Shown one piece after another: positions 51,847 through 63,950 of a DNA stretch of 64,000 nucleotides (positions within the stretch are counted from its first letter, which is position 1; each line of letters starts with the position of its first letter). The translations under genes were made by a program, and so were the position numbers. Under the pieces are notes generated by a model. It was given only the letters and a program-made list of their open reading frames with translations, made no database searches and was not told the DNA's origin. Source of the DNA: Oxyruncus cristatus (lineage: Eukaryota > Chordata > Aves > Passeriformes > Cotingidae); the NCBI GenBank assembly GCA_013399855.1, contig VXAY01004337.1, forward strand, positions 522,720 through 586,719, in the 5' to 3' direction.

Positions 51847-52978
51847 TGTAGTGGGCTGACCCTGGCTGGACTCCAGGTGCCCACTAAAGCCACTCTATCA
51901 TTTCCCTCTTCAGCTGGACAGGGAAGAGAAAAACAGAACAAAAGGCTTGTGGGTCAGGATAAGGACAGGAAGAAATTACTCACCCATTACCATCATGACC
52001 AAAATAGACTTGACTTGGGGAAATTAGTTTATTACCAATCAAATCAGAATAGGACAATGAGAAGTAAAAACTAAATTTTAAAACACTTTTCCCCCACCCC
52101 TCCCTTCTTCCAGGCTCAGCTTCACTCCCAGTCTCTCTCCCTCCTCTCCACCAGTGGTACCTGGGGATGCGGAATGGGGGTTGCAGTCAGTTCATCACAT
52201 GTTGTCACTGATGCTTCTTCCTCCTCAGGGGAAGGACTCCTCCCACCCCTCCCCTGCTTCAGCATGGGGTCCTTCCCACAGGAGTCAGTGTTTCACAAAC
52301 TTCTCCATCATGAGTCCATCCCATGGGCTGGAGTCATTCTCCAAACTGCTCCGGTGTGGGTCCCTACCACAGAGTGCAATCCTTCAGGAACAGGCTGTTC
52401 CAGCATGGGTCCCCCATGGGGTCACAAGTCCTGCCAGCAAACCTGCTCCAGCATAGGCTCCTCTCTCCAACAGGGCCTCACATCCTGCCAGGAGCCTGCT
52501 CCAGTGCAGGCTTGCCATGGGGTCACAGCATCCTTCAGACATTGCCCTGCTCTGGCGTGGGGTCCTCCCAGGACTGCAGGTGGATCTGCTTCACTGTGGA
52601 TCTCCACGGCCTGCAGCGGCACAGCTGCCTCACCATGGTCTGCATCAAAGCCTGCAGGGAAATCTCTGCTCTGGCACCTGGAGCACCTCCTCCCCCTCCT
52701 CCACTGACCCTGGTGTCTGCAGAATGGTTTCTGTAACATAGTCTTACTCCTTTCTCTGGCTGCAAAGTGCATAAGGTTTTTTCCCCCTCATCTTAAGTCT
52801 GTTATACCAGAGGCACTACCACCTCACTGGTGGTCCCGGTCTTGGCCTGTGGCGAGTCTGTCTTGGAGCTGTCTGGCACTGGCTCTGTAAGACTTGGGGG
52901 AAGCTTCTAACAGCTCCTCACAGAAGCCATCCCTGTAGCCCCCCTGAAATAAAAACATTACCATGCATACCCAATACA
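51847..52978 (-). mobile_element. Solo LTR of the same family, copy 3, with perfect target duplication
   Basis: The unit starts TGTAGTGGGCTGACCC and ends CCCAATACA. It is flanked by TGGCT on both sides (51842-51846 and 52979-52983), a perfect 5-bp target duplication that fixes both ends. The block order matches the other copies, with the poly(A) signal TTTATT at 52028-52033 and CTGGAGCAG-like modules on the minus strand. The CCAAT and TATA-like positions seen in copies 1 and 2 are degraded here. No internal retroviral region is present, so recombination between two LTRs is the likely history. The 177-codon plus-strand frame (52174-52707) is antisense and not a gene. Confidence 0.94.
52028..52033 (-). 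terminator. LTR poly(A) signal, copy 3
   Basis: TTTATT on the plus strand reads AATAAA on the minus strand. Same relative position as in the other two copies. Confidence 0.65.
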
Positions 52979-53396
52979 TGGCTCTACAAGGTCCTTATTG
53001 AGTCAGCAATTGCTATCTGTTTTCTAAAGGTTTTTACTATTTCATATATAATACTGTTTTGTCTGTGTGTCTTTATATGTTGTCAGTCTAATTTCTGCTA
53101 TTTTCACCAAATAATTCAAGAATTAAAGCTAGGTTTTATTTTCTTGCAGGTGTGTGCGTAGGGGATAGGAGGGTTTAACTAAGGGGTTTTTGTCTTTTTT
53201 CTCCTGGATGGAAGCAAACTTCTTTTATATGGCTTTTTCTGAGCATGGTTATTTGGAATAGGGGGAGTTCAGAGGTCTGGCAGTATATGCGATAGCTTGC
53301 AGAATTCAGTTTTATTGTGCACATGGGCAAAGTAAAACCACACACAAGTACTAAAGGATAGGATTGCCATAACATTTATTCCTGTAGTCAATGTCA

Positions 53397-53486
53397 TCTC
53401 CTTCCTTCCTTCCCTTCCTTCCCTTCCTTCCCTTCCTTCCCTTCCTTCCTCCCTTCCTTCCCTTCCTTCCCTTCCTTCCCTTCCCT
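53397..53486 (+). repeat. 90-nt pure pyrimidine minisatellite (9-bp unit)
   Basis: Ninety consecutive C/T bases consist mostly of the 9-mer TTCCCTTCC in tandem, with one interruption near 53450. The unit has mirror symmetry, so the tract is a candidate for triplex (H-DNA) formation. A less regular pyrimidine-rich stretch follows and ends in TTTTCCTGCAG. Confidence 0.95.
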
Positions 53487-53490
53487 GCCT

Positions 53491-53512
53491 GCCTGTCTTT
53501 CTTTTCCTGCAG
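53491..53512 (+). promoter_or_regulatory. Splice-acceptor-like site
   Basis: After the pyrimidine minisatellite the sequence runs GTCTTTCTTTTCCTGCAG and ends at 53512. This is a near-ideal polypyrimidine tract and 3' splice site. The following 40 bases show no obvious coding frame and no good donor, so it may be a decoy created by the repeat. Confidence 0.2.
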
Positions 53513-56348
53513 CTAATGCTGAGAGATTAGCTTTATCTTAATTTTCTTCAAAGTATTATTGTCCCATGGGTTGCTTTTAGTATAACATACGAAAAATATA
53601 TTGAAGGCTTAGGCCAAGTCACATACCATCAAGAATTTCCACTTTACCATAGATGAGGAAATATTTGATGTTTTGCTTCTAGAAATTGTGCAGTGTGATT
53701 TCAAATTAATATTTTAGAAATTTTATAATCTAATTGTCATTAAATCAATGGCTTTTTGATCTTCAAATTTTTAATATGGCAGTATGGTGGTGTTTCTTTC
53801 TGTATCTTTGTTGTACTTCTATTTGTTTGTACTTCTTTGGTGTCTTCTTTAGAGTGCCACATTTAACCAACAGATTTTCTGTTGCTATTAGAAAACTCCC
53901 AGATTTAGTTTTCTAAAACTCTTATTTCCATTATTTTAGGAGAGTCTGTCTCCTCAAACACATTACTTGAATAAATATTTTTCAAGATTGGGTGTTAGAT
54001 TTTCTTAAATTCCTGGATTTGTGGGAGCTCTGCAGAAGTGTACATAAAAATGGGTAGATCACTCTCTCAGGCTGACTTGGGGTAGCTGTAATACAATTTT
54101 CAGGACTGTAGAGAAAGTGTGTGAGTAGTCTCCGATGGCATTTTCATCTCGTGGGAGGGGTAGTTTTGTCCATTTTGAAAGATATTTGCCACCTTTAGCG
54201 ATACTCTGAATTCCCGCTTTTAAGTTTTTTACCTTTTTGTGGTTTAACTTACTTAATTCAGATCTATTGAAAGATGCATGGAAAAAAGACAATTTGTCAT
54301 TTAGAGTGGCTGCTTTTATGAGATCTTGCAATTTTTTTTCAAACTTAAGCATAGGCTACTGTATGTTTGTCTACTTAAGAAAAGGAGGGAAGCTGAACTT
54401 GGATATAATTGCAGGTGTCTTATATTCAAAGGCAAAGTTTCTTTGGTACAGTTGTGAAGAGCCCATACCTGAATTATAAATGAGTGCATTGTTATGCAGT
54501 TACCAGCTGTTATTATCTGGGGAGGGAAAAAAAACCCCAAGAGTAAGGTTTGAGATAATAAGTATTTATTCAATGAGGCATGAATCCTTGCCACCCAGTA
54601 GCTCAGTAAGTTTAGATTTGGGCAGACCTAGCAGGTGCAGTAAAAAATTTTTCTTGGATTTTCTTCTTTTCCCCCACCCCCTCCCCACCAAGGAGCAATG
54701 ATATTTTACATCAACTGTAAGGGTTGCATTGCTCAGTTTAGAGACATCTGCTTTGTTAAGTATTCCTTAGAAGCTCGGAGTTGATTTATTTTTTTTAATT
54801 TTAAAGTTTTGTAGTTTTTGTCGCTATTAAACAGAAGATTTTTATGTCACCTGGATGTTTCACCAAAGCTTGTATCGTGTAAACTCTTGTGTCATTTTGT
54901 CTAAATCAACTTAATAGAGCAGTTTTGTTACAGATGTGCATGCTGGCATGTAGGCAGAACCTCCTATTATCATTGACTGCTTAACAGAAGCAACAAGGTG
55001 CTCATTTTCATACGGAGAGAGAATCAGCATTACATTCCCAGATTTAGATTTTTGGTGTTGGCACATAACATAATGCTTTAATACTTGCATTATCAGTTTT
55101 ATCATAGTGTAACACTATTATGACAAATGACATTAAGCTACAGTAACACAGTGGAGAGCCAAATGTGATGTATTTTGTCTTATTTAGTAAAAAACATGGG
55201 CATTTAAAAATACATTTTTCATTGTAGTTTGGGGGCACGCAGTGGCACTTTGTCTCAAGTCCTGACCAGAAGATAGTTAAAAATGGTCTGCATGTATACT
55301 GTGTGATTAAAGATTTTTAAATAGACTTTGATTACATCTCAGTAAAGATCACAAGTGAGTGTAGAACTGCGTATCTTCGTTTTCCAGTGCCCACATTGCA
55401 TTGATTAGCAATACCATTTGCAATGTGCCTCACAAGCTGATGCAGCTAAATTGACAGAAAAAACAACATTAGGTAGTGTCTTGCCATGTTCCACCAGAGA
55501 AGCTATTACATTTCTGATATCCAAAGGCTTAAAATATTTCAATAGAACCCTGGCTTGTAATAAAATTTGAGAGCCAGACATAAGTAATTATGTCTTATAT
55601 TTATGTTAAGTCCTTGAAAATGCTAATAAAACATATTTGTAGGTTTTCCCTTTAATGAGTCTAACAATAAACCAAAATAATTGCACAGATTCCCCTAGCT
55701 TTAAAGTCCTAAAAGAGGAGGTTCATCAGTGTCTTGATATCAAGCTTGTTTGTTGTGAATTATGGCCATTTTCCGCAATAAAATTTGGTTTGGTGGAAGA
55801 AATGCATTTGCAAGCCTGGTTTTATTAGTGTGGCTAAATATTGTGGAACTTAAACAAGGAAATTCTTGCATACTGTCAACAATTTGCAGCCATATGGATC
55901 ATAAACTCCTCTACACATATTTCACTGATAGACTTCAAGTGGCATTATCTCATCACGGGGGGGGGAACAAGAAATACACTTAAATTTAGAAATTGTCCTC
56001 GTTACTGAATGTCAGATAAAGGCAAAGCCTTTAAATAGGAGTCTCCCTGATTTACTACCTTTAATGTGCACAGGAAGGAATGTGCAAAGCACATCATTAG
56101 TGTGACAGGGTGAAAGGGGCAACATGTTTCTTCTGTTACAATGGAAAGAGGATGAATCTGGCACAGCTCTGATGTCAGAACCTCCATCACCTTTCTCACA
56201 GATGATGTAGATTTTAATTGTACTCTGGGCTGATTCACATCGCACCAGCTCCTACGTGACATTGAGATAGATGAAGCCATTTGTTGGCATTATCAGAGCC
56301 AGCTGTGTGCTTGGCTGCAGCTACAGTAGGCATTATATCTCATGCATA

Positions 56349-56369
56349 ATCCTCTCATTGAGAGAGGAT
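56349..56369. repeat. Short perfect hairpin (8-bp stem, 5-nt loop)
   Basis: ATCCTCTC, loop ATTGA, GAGAGGAT. It lies about 50 bases from a second perfect stem-loop. Confidence 0.7.
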
Positions 56370-56416
56370 CACAAGCATCTGAACCATATGGCAAATAATT
56401 TTATTATGATCAAAAA

Positions 56417-56452
56417 AAGGACTCTTGAAGCTAGTTAAACAGAAGAGTCCTT
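56417..56452. repeat. Perfect inverted repeat (10-bp arms, 16-nt loop)
   Basis: AAGGACTCTT at 56417-56426 pairs exactly with AAGAGTCCTT at 56443-56452. The adjacent bases do not extend the stem. It sits in an information-rich unique block. Confidence 0.75.
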
Positions 56453-59400
56453 GAAATTCAATCAGAGGAGGTTTTTATTTTCATGTAGCATTATCATCTT
56501 AAATTAATTTTTAGCTCTGCCATCATCAGTAAAATACAAGGATTTTATTTTTCCCCAAAAGTAAGAAATTAATGTTGTGATTACAAGAAACAGCAAGCAA
56601 ACTTGCATAGCTTGATTTTTTGATGTCTGAAGAGTGCCTTGCAGATGTTAATGACTTTTTTCACTAATTGCACACTTGTATCACTCAGAAGCCCAAATAG
56701 GAAGTAGAAAGTGCCTGAAATTAAAAAAACTGGGGAAGGGGAGAGAATCGTGCACATTAAGCCATGGGAGTGCTGTGTTGATGTCTTAATGCCTTGCTTC
56801 CAGAGAGCTTTTACTGTTTCCTAGGGATGAAAACATACAGCCGTAATACAAGCCCATAAGCCATAGTTCTTTGCATGAAAAAAAGAAATCATGTTTTAAT
56901 CAAGTCAATGCAAATGGGTAATGAGGAAGAAGAGAGATGCTTCAGCTCTACACAGTTACTGCTGGGAAGCTGAGGGAGAATGTGGACACCAGAGAAAAGA
57001 GCAGGCAACCTTTTTAGCCTATGAATGCGTGACAGCAACTCTCAGCAGGATGAAGGTATTTCTCAGGGGCCTGGTCCTGCTTCCTTCGGAGTATACAACA
57101 AAAAAAATCTTGCTGATGTCTCTGACCATCTTTGGACATACTGAGAGGCAGCCAGAGGAGGTACTGGCTCAGAGCAGGGGTCAGTGGCTGCTGGAGGATG
57201 CTGTGTTAAAGGCAAGGCAGTATCTGCTGTTTCAGAGCTTCAAAGGCAGAAAGCAGTAACATGAATCACGCCGTGTGTGAATAGACTGCATGAGTACTGG
57301 AAAAGACGTGTGCTATTGAGGACTTGGCCCTGGGGACACAAGCAGTTTCCGTGGGGCACCTGGTAATAACGTGCATGGCCTATCAGCAACTTTCATGGTG
57401 CAAACTTATGGAATATAAATAAAGGCTCACCAGAGCCAAATGGTAACAGCTGCCTTATCTGGAGAATACCTTTTTTATTTGGTACTTTATTGACAAATAA
57501 TAAAGCCTTTAATTGGACTGTGGGAGGAATATAACCATGTAATTTACAGGACCTTTAATTTTCTAGTGCTGCATGCCTGAAACAGATTGTGGTTATTATT
57601 GCAGCCTTGTGAGTTAAGCAGAGGTCCTGGCTGAATTGATGAAGAACCGTGAATTGTGCATCTTTATTCTGGCCTTTAAAAAGTGTCTTACGTGCACCTT
57701 GGGGGAAGAAGAGGAACGGGGGAGGAATCCCTGTTTCTTCTGCAATAAAGTGGTAATTAAGAATTTGTGACTTCAGTTACTAAAATGAGAATCGATGAAA
57801 AAACCCCAGCCAGGCTGTCACTCTGGAGGCTTCCCCTGCAAATGGCCCATCACTCTCAGCAGGATGTGAAGCAGAGCCATGCTCGTGGAGCGGGCTAACA
57901 GGGAAGAATTGCCTTTGCTGTAGCAGCTGCTGAACTGAGACTTTCTGGATCATGAATGTATGTAAATACATCCAACTGTTTGCCCTTCACACATCTTTGG
58001 CAAGTTTGGAGTAAAAAATATTGCACTGCTCCATTAGTTTGCTTGCCTATTACCACAGCAGATGCTGTTAAGAGCACTGAGATGTGTTTCTAGGCAAGCC
58101 TTCTTGTCTGAAATAGGATAAAGAAATAAAGGCTAGAGGGGCCCCAGATAACCTCTTGAAAAGGATATAAAGCAAGCTTTGACAGCAGGGAATGCCAAAA
58201 TGTCCACTGCAAAGACACAGGGGTGGTAGCTCTTCAGTTCATTTAGCAAAGCAGAAAACAGTTGTGGCTTCTGCATGTTTGTTCATTTCTGAACTCTTTC
58301 TCCAGCAGAATAACAGCAATTTTGGAGAGTTTGTACAGGTTTGATTACTGACTGTCTGCTAAGTGACTAAAACTGCTGCATTTGGATGCCAAGCTATACT
58401 TCATAGGGATTTCACTGGCAGTGAAGGTTGTGTATAAATAATGGATGAAGAAGGGTGACAGGACCTGAACACTTGGGGCTTGACAGATTATCCTGTGATG
58501 TATTGCAATTAGATATGCTTTGGTGTCACTTCATTTATTCAACTAGTAAGGGTACATAACTCTTAGATCCATTTGGAGGTGGATTTATTAAGAGCCTTAG
58601 TCATGTCCTCTCAAAGTTTGGAATTGATTTTTGAACATCCTTAGCAGCTTTCTAAATCAGTTTGCTCTTAACACGTATGTGATTTTTTTCCTCATCTTTA
58701 TTAAGTACTTGGGATGATATTAACACACATAACACAACACATATAATAAAGGAGTGGGTATGGAGTTGGTATATATTTTTAAAAATAATTTACTTTGCTG
58801 AAGGTAAGTAGTTGCTAGACAAGAGACCACTTTTAAATTAGCAGGACAATAGATCAATTTGGCCTTTGGGAAGGAGTTGTCTGGGTTGTTTGTACAAGAA
58901 GCTGGTAGATAATAAGCCCCAGCAACCTTATACTAAATGATATTACCTAGAATTGGGACACCTAGTGAACAGGAAATAAGATGGACAAAAATTTTTTATG
59001 CCTTTTTTCTTTTTAAATAGAGGTAATAAAAAAGCCTGGCATGGAAAGATGTCAGAATAAAATGCTGCAGGAGGCGTGAGAGATCAGATCTGACTTCATT
59101 GCAAATGGAGCCTCTCAGACTGTCTGGTTAAAGCAGAAAAGGGATTAGTGTTATTATGATCCTCGTAGCTTTGTAACCTAATGTAATGCTTTAGCCTGGT
59201 TTCCTTCCAGATGTGTTTCTCTCTGTCATAAATGCAGATGCAGAACAATTTGCAACAAATACCAGCAGTGGGCCCAGACTTTCTGGGCTGCTGTAGGCAG
59301 AACCTTTCTTTCCTTTGAAGTCATAATTTATAAAACAAACTCTATTTCTCTGCTTTTGAGTATTTCTTGGCAAAAGGAGTAGATGTAGGACAGCAGGTGG

Positions 59401-62192
59401 CCACAGAACCCAGCAGAAGCTACAATCCTCCAGATAATCAACAATGTCTCTCGCACTGCCTCCCTCCCCAGCAAGAGCCAACCAACAAACATGTTATTTC
59501 TTAGCAACCTCCTCATTCTTCAGATAGGAACTTAACATGGTTTGGGAATAAATTACACTCATAGCAAAGCTGATCCAGGCCAACAAGGTTTCAGAGCATT
59601 TGCTCGTTCTTGTAATAGCAGATGATAATTGATGGACGACCGGCGTGCAGGACCCTGACAGGCTGGTTGGCTGCCCTTTGCACTCTGCCAGTTCAAGCCT
59701 TACAAGTGTGAAATAGCCAATTACGGGAATACCTATTGAAAGTAATAGGCCAATGAGCAAATGGCTACTGTGGGACGTGGTGGTGGTGTAGGTGGAAGAA
59801 CGCCAAGATAAAGTTCTGCTCTGAGCAGCTGCTCCCACCACAGCTTGGTAATGCTACTGGATGACCAAGTGATGAGAGAAAGGTATTTCCCCATTTGAAC
59901 TGCAAGTGTCCTGCCTTGTATTGACGTAAAGTTTATGATGCATGATACCATGTTGTTACCCAGATCCTAATTTGCAGAAATAAATCCTCCTTTTAAAAGG
60001 CAGTTAAATAGGTAATAGGGATAGTCATGGCCATAGATTTTGTGCAAAAGCATTAAATACAATTTTTGCTTGGAATGAAAAGTCATATAGTGTGCAGAGT
60101 GTTAATACTTGCCAGCCATTTGCTATTGACAGAACAATTTATCTTGATAAAAGACAGTGAAAAATTCCAATCTATTCACTGGCATCACATTATCAGCAGT
60201 AATATATGACTGCATCTAAATATAAGGTTCAGATGTGATACAGATGAGGGGTTTCTGGTAATTTTCCTGTAAATATATTGTGTACTGGACAATGAAAAAA
60301 TGTCATTTTTGCCATGTAATTGGATGACCTATTTTTATGTGAGATTTAAAGTTTTACTGTGTTTAATGGGATAGACCATAATGTTTCCTTTTTGGGTAAC
60401 CTGTTTCTTTTTATAAGACTTCAGCAATAAAATGGATATTACTAGGTTTGACAGAGCAGAAATAGCAGACAAAGAAAGATGGAAGCTTCAGTATTAGTCT
60501 AGTGAAGGAAAGATTCTGTGACCACACAAACTTGCCACAGGGGAGAAAAAATCTATCTGAAAATATTATTGTGAAAATGTCTGCTGTAAGTCATTAGCTT
60601 AATGTGGATAGTGTGTCTTCTTTCTGCCAGGATAGGAATGCTTATGGGTATCTCTTAGCATGTGCATCTTGGCTTTCTTAGCAAAAAGATATGTTTCTTA
60701 ATTTTAAACTGTATTAAGAACCTGGCTTTTTTACTTCAAAATATGTTAGAAAGAAAACTGGCAAGTAGCTTTGGAGGAAGAATTTCAAAACCGCTTGCAA
60801 ATTCTTTTATGCAGTCTGTGGCTCTGTAATCAGAAAGCAACCATTGTGTAAAGACCATAAGTGTAAATGAAGCCAGTGCCAGCACTCTGTATAATCCATT
60901 TTTTTCAGTTTCCAGTCGCTTGTTTGGTGCTAAAAAGAGAAGTGACAAATGACATTTTGATCTTTCCTTTGAATCTCCTATTAACAATTACCAAATACGT
61001 TTTAGATGGAAAGAATAGAAGATTCATTTGTTTGATGTTAAAGAGAGATCAGCCACAAAAATAAAATTATTGTTTAAATCAGGGCAAAGTACAGAAAAAA
61101 AACCATGAGCTAAAGATGCAGGCATTTTGATCATGACTGATTTATTACCTTTAAAAACATGGCATTTTTTACATTATACTTAAAACACTGAAGGGAAAAC
61201 TATTATCCATTTGTATTTTTCATGTTGTGTTTTCTCCTGATCATATCTGATTGTTAAACCCCTTTGTGTGGCACTCTGCATGAGGAAGAGAGCCTCTCTG
61301 CTTATCTCCTGAAGAGATGGTAGATATAACTCACCTTGTGACGATTTCCACCAGAGGCATTGGCACTGTCCTGAGGCTTAAAAAAATTATTAGGCATGTG
61401 CTGGGCAAAGAAATAAAGTTTCTAATTAATGGAGCACTGAAAAAGCTTGCAAAGGAAGGCCAAACCTATATAATTAATTTCCATTTTAAGGAATAAGATT
61501 GGTTCAGAAGTTTCTATTGAATTTTCATTTGTGGACTCCACTGCCAAGCTAAAGATTTTGTATGCTTTAGCAGACTTGGGATAGCCTCACCATTGTTCTT
61601 AGGAGTGGGAAAATGTTGTTATTTTCTCTGTACTCTCTTTCTTCAGTCTTTCAACTTCCTTCTATTTTGCTTCCCAGTACTTGGCTGCCTTGAGAGGATA
61701 AACAGCCTGGTGGTGTATGCCCCAAACCATTTGTTCCCCAGTAACTGTGTCTGCTGAGCACTGTTTTACTGAGCAAGGCTGATACACCCAAATTAGAGCA
61801 ATCCTTCTACCATTCCCTGGTTTGTTAAATCTCCTCTGTTGCTCCTCTGAGAAGTTGTGAGGAGGAGCAGAGGTATCATGCTTGCCTGGCTGCAGACCCA
61901 GTGGTGAACAGAAGCTCACATTGGGAAGGTTGTCTACCCAGCCATGACAGTAGGGCTTCCTGTCACTGCAGGCATCTTTTCCTCAGTAATTGATGGTCTG
62001 GCTCTCAGAAGGAAGAGCTTCCTATTCCTGGCATGGAATCCTCTGGGGATCTAAGGGCCTTTGCTATGTACCCTCCTGCTTCTCCATTTGTTAAAACTGC
62101 ATGGGAGTTCAGTGTCAATGTCATGACATTCAGGGAAGGGAATAAAGGCTGCTCCATGTTAGGAGTCCTGTTCAGTGTAAGGGCAGAGAAAG

Positions 62193-62228
62193 AAGATCTC
62201 AAGAATTGTTCCAGCTGCTTGAGATCTT
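62193..62228. repeat. Perfect inverted repeat (11-bp arms) extended by an A/T stem
   Basis: AAGATCTCAAG (62193-62203) pairs with CTTGAGATCTT (62218-62228) across a 14-nt loop. One G-T wobble and three A-T pairs extend it outward to about 15 pairs, using the T-run that follows. As an RNA read on the plus strand it would be a short hairpin followed by Ts. It is too short for a typical microRNA precursor. Confidence 0.7.
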
Positions 62229-62346
62229 TTTTGTTGGGGACCATATAATTAGTTAGCTTCTTTTTTTTTTCTTAGCTTCTTGACACAGGCAAGAAAAATG
62301 GACTGTGTACCCCTCAAATGAATGTCCAGGTATAACAAAGCAGAGG

Positions 62347-62381
62347 CAGTAAAGCTCTCTTTTCTTCCAGTAAAGCTCTCT
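62347..62381 (+). repeat. 14-bp direct repeat, 21-bp period
   Basis: CAGTAAAGCTCTCT occurs at 62347-62360 and again at 62368-62381. Minor local duplication. Confidence 0.8.
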
Positions 62382-63550
62382 GTTGCCTTCAAGGAAAAGA
62401 CTTTCATATCTTTCAGAGAGTGAGTTGTGCTATAAATCTATCTGAGGAGATCATGAAGAAAAAGCAAAATGCTGCAGCCAATGCTGAAGGAAAAAAAAAA
62501 AAAAGGAAAGAATTCCCTGGGATTTTTTTACTTGAGGAGAACAATGGACACTGAAACTATTAGATATGGAAGAATGTGGAATGTCCTGAGCTGTGCCTTT
62601 ATGTTCCTTTAATGGCTTAATCCTAAATTAGTACTGGTACTCCTGTGCTGGTTTCCCCTCCCATATGTATAGTGTTTTCTTTTTTCGTTTTCTTGGGGGG
62701 TTTATATATTTCATCCAACTTTGACTTGACAGTGTCATACAGTTTTACTGAAAAGATGAAAATATCACAAAAGGGGGAAGCAGATATGTCATCATTGCGT
62801 CCTTTTTTACTTCATCTTTCACCAAAACTGTCCAGTTATTTTTGTAACCTGTGACACTGCAGTATTGCGGTGGAGTTTAGGCAGTGTGATATAGGAGAAC
62901 TTCCCAGTAGGTCTTACTGGCAGACCACTGGAGTTGCAAAGTGGTGAATCAGACTTTTCAGCACATGAATCGACAAAATACATTCCACTTATTTTGTAGC
63001 TTATCCACTGCGAGTGCACGTATCTTGTACGTGTTGCACCTGGTCTGTCAGCTTCACCCCGCCTTCTGTTTGTGTAGCACCCCAGTGACATGTTAATGAG
63101 ATGCAGCCGCTTACGTGTAAAGAAGTGGTATGCTGATGGTTTACCAACAAACATACTTCAAGCTGGGGTAAAAGTCGCCTGGTGCCGCTGATGCCCAATG
63201 CGTCAAATTTTACAGGCACACAGAATGAGACTACTTCTTCTGCCCCTGGAAGGTGTTTCTTTGAAAGCCACCTTGGGCAGGGCAATAGGGAGTCTCCCAG
63301 GGCCAGACTCACTCAGAGGCTGAGGGCATGGTGGTGGATATGGAGGAAACTTCCCCACTGCCATGCTGGCACTGACTCAGAGTGTTGCTGGAGGGTGCTC
63401 CGTCGGCACACAGTGTTTCTGAGGAGTGTGTGTGTCACATGTGGTTTGCCCCTTGTAGAGCCTATTACAAGGCCAGCATCTCTTGATTTCAAGCATCTGG
63501 TTGTAAGGCTGTAATATAGCCTGTTAGTCAAAGGCAGTTCAGCAAGAAAA

Positions 63551-63950
63551 TCATATGAGTCATATAATTATTTAGGTTGGAAAAGACCTCTAAGATCATG
63601 GAGTCCAACCATTAACCCAACATTTCCAAGTCCACCATTAAATCATGTCCTTGAGTGCCACATCTAAACGTCTTTTAAATACCTCCAGGGGTGGTGACTG
63701 AGCAGCGGTTTCAATGTTTGACCACCCTTTTGGTGAAGAAATCTTTCCTGACATCCAATCTAAATCTCCCCTGATCCAATTTGAGGCCATTTCCTCTTGT
63801 CCTGTCACTTATTACCTGGGAGAACAGACTGACCCCCACTGTGCTACAACATTCTTTCATGTGGTTGTAGGGAGCAATAAGGTATCCCCTCAGCCTCCTT
63901 TTCTTCAGGTTGAACTCCCCCAGCTCCCTCAGCTGCTCCTCGTAGGACTT
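63551..63950 (-). mobile_element. CR1 LINE, ORF2 C-terminus plus 3' end
   Basis: The reverse complement of a CR1 3' part. The terminal repeat region is at 63551 (degenerate TCATATGAGTCATATAAT), followed by GGTTGGAAAAGACC and TCCAACCATTAACCCA. The minus-strand frame 63711-63998 reads through the ORF2 C-terminus, with [19 protein letters not shown] and [11 protein letters not shown] visible. The CR1 match ends near 63950, so the first residues of that frame are host sequence. It is 5'-truncated and not functional. Confidence 0.94.

Larger units (their letters stand above)
53513..63550. other. Unique noncoding stretch, nearly repeat-free
   Basis: About 10 kb without a recognised transposon or gene. 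It is the longest repeat-poor part of the right half. It includes three perfect stem-loops (listed), a G9 run near 55957, an inverted CTATT/AATAG word pair near 59730 and a region of slightly raised CpG at about 63008-63190. Frames at 56921-57259, 59494-59841, 61662-61919 and 62819-63514 have mixed composition but no recognised domain. Repeat scarcity and dense TAAT and E-box words would suit regulatory DNA. Confidence 0.5.

Noticed and set aside
56921..57259. 112-codon plus-strand frame of mixed composition
   Set aside because: It looks less like random AT-rich sequence than most, but no family was recognised and there are no splice or promoter signals around it.
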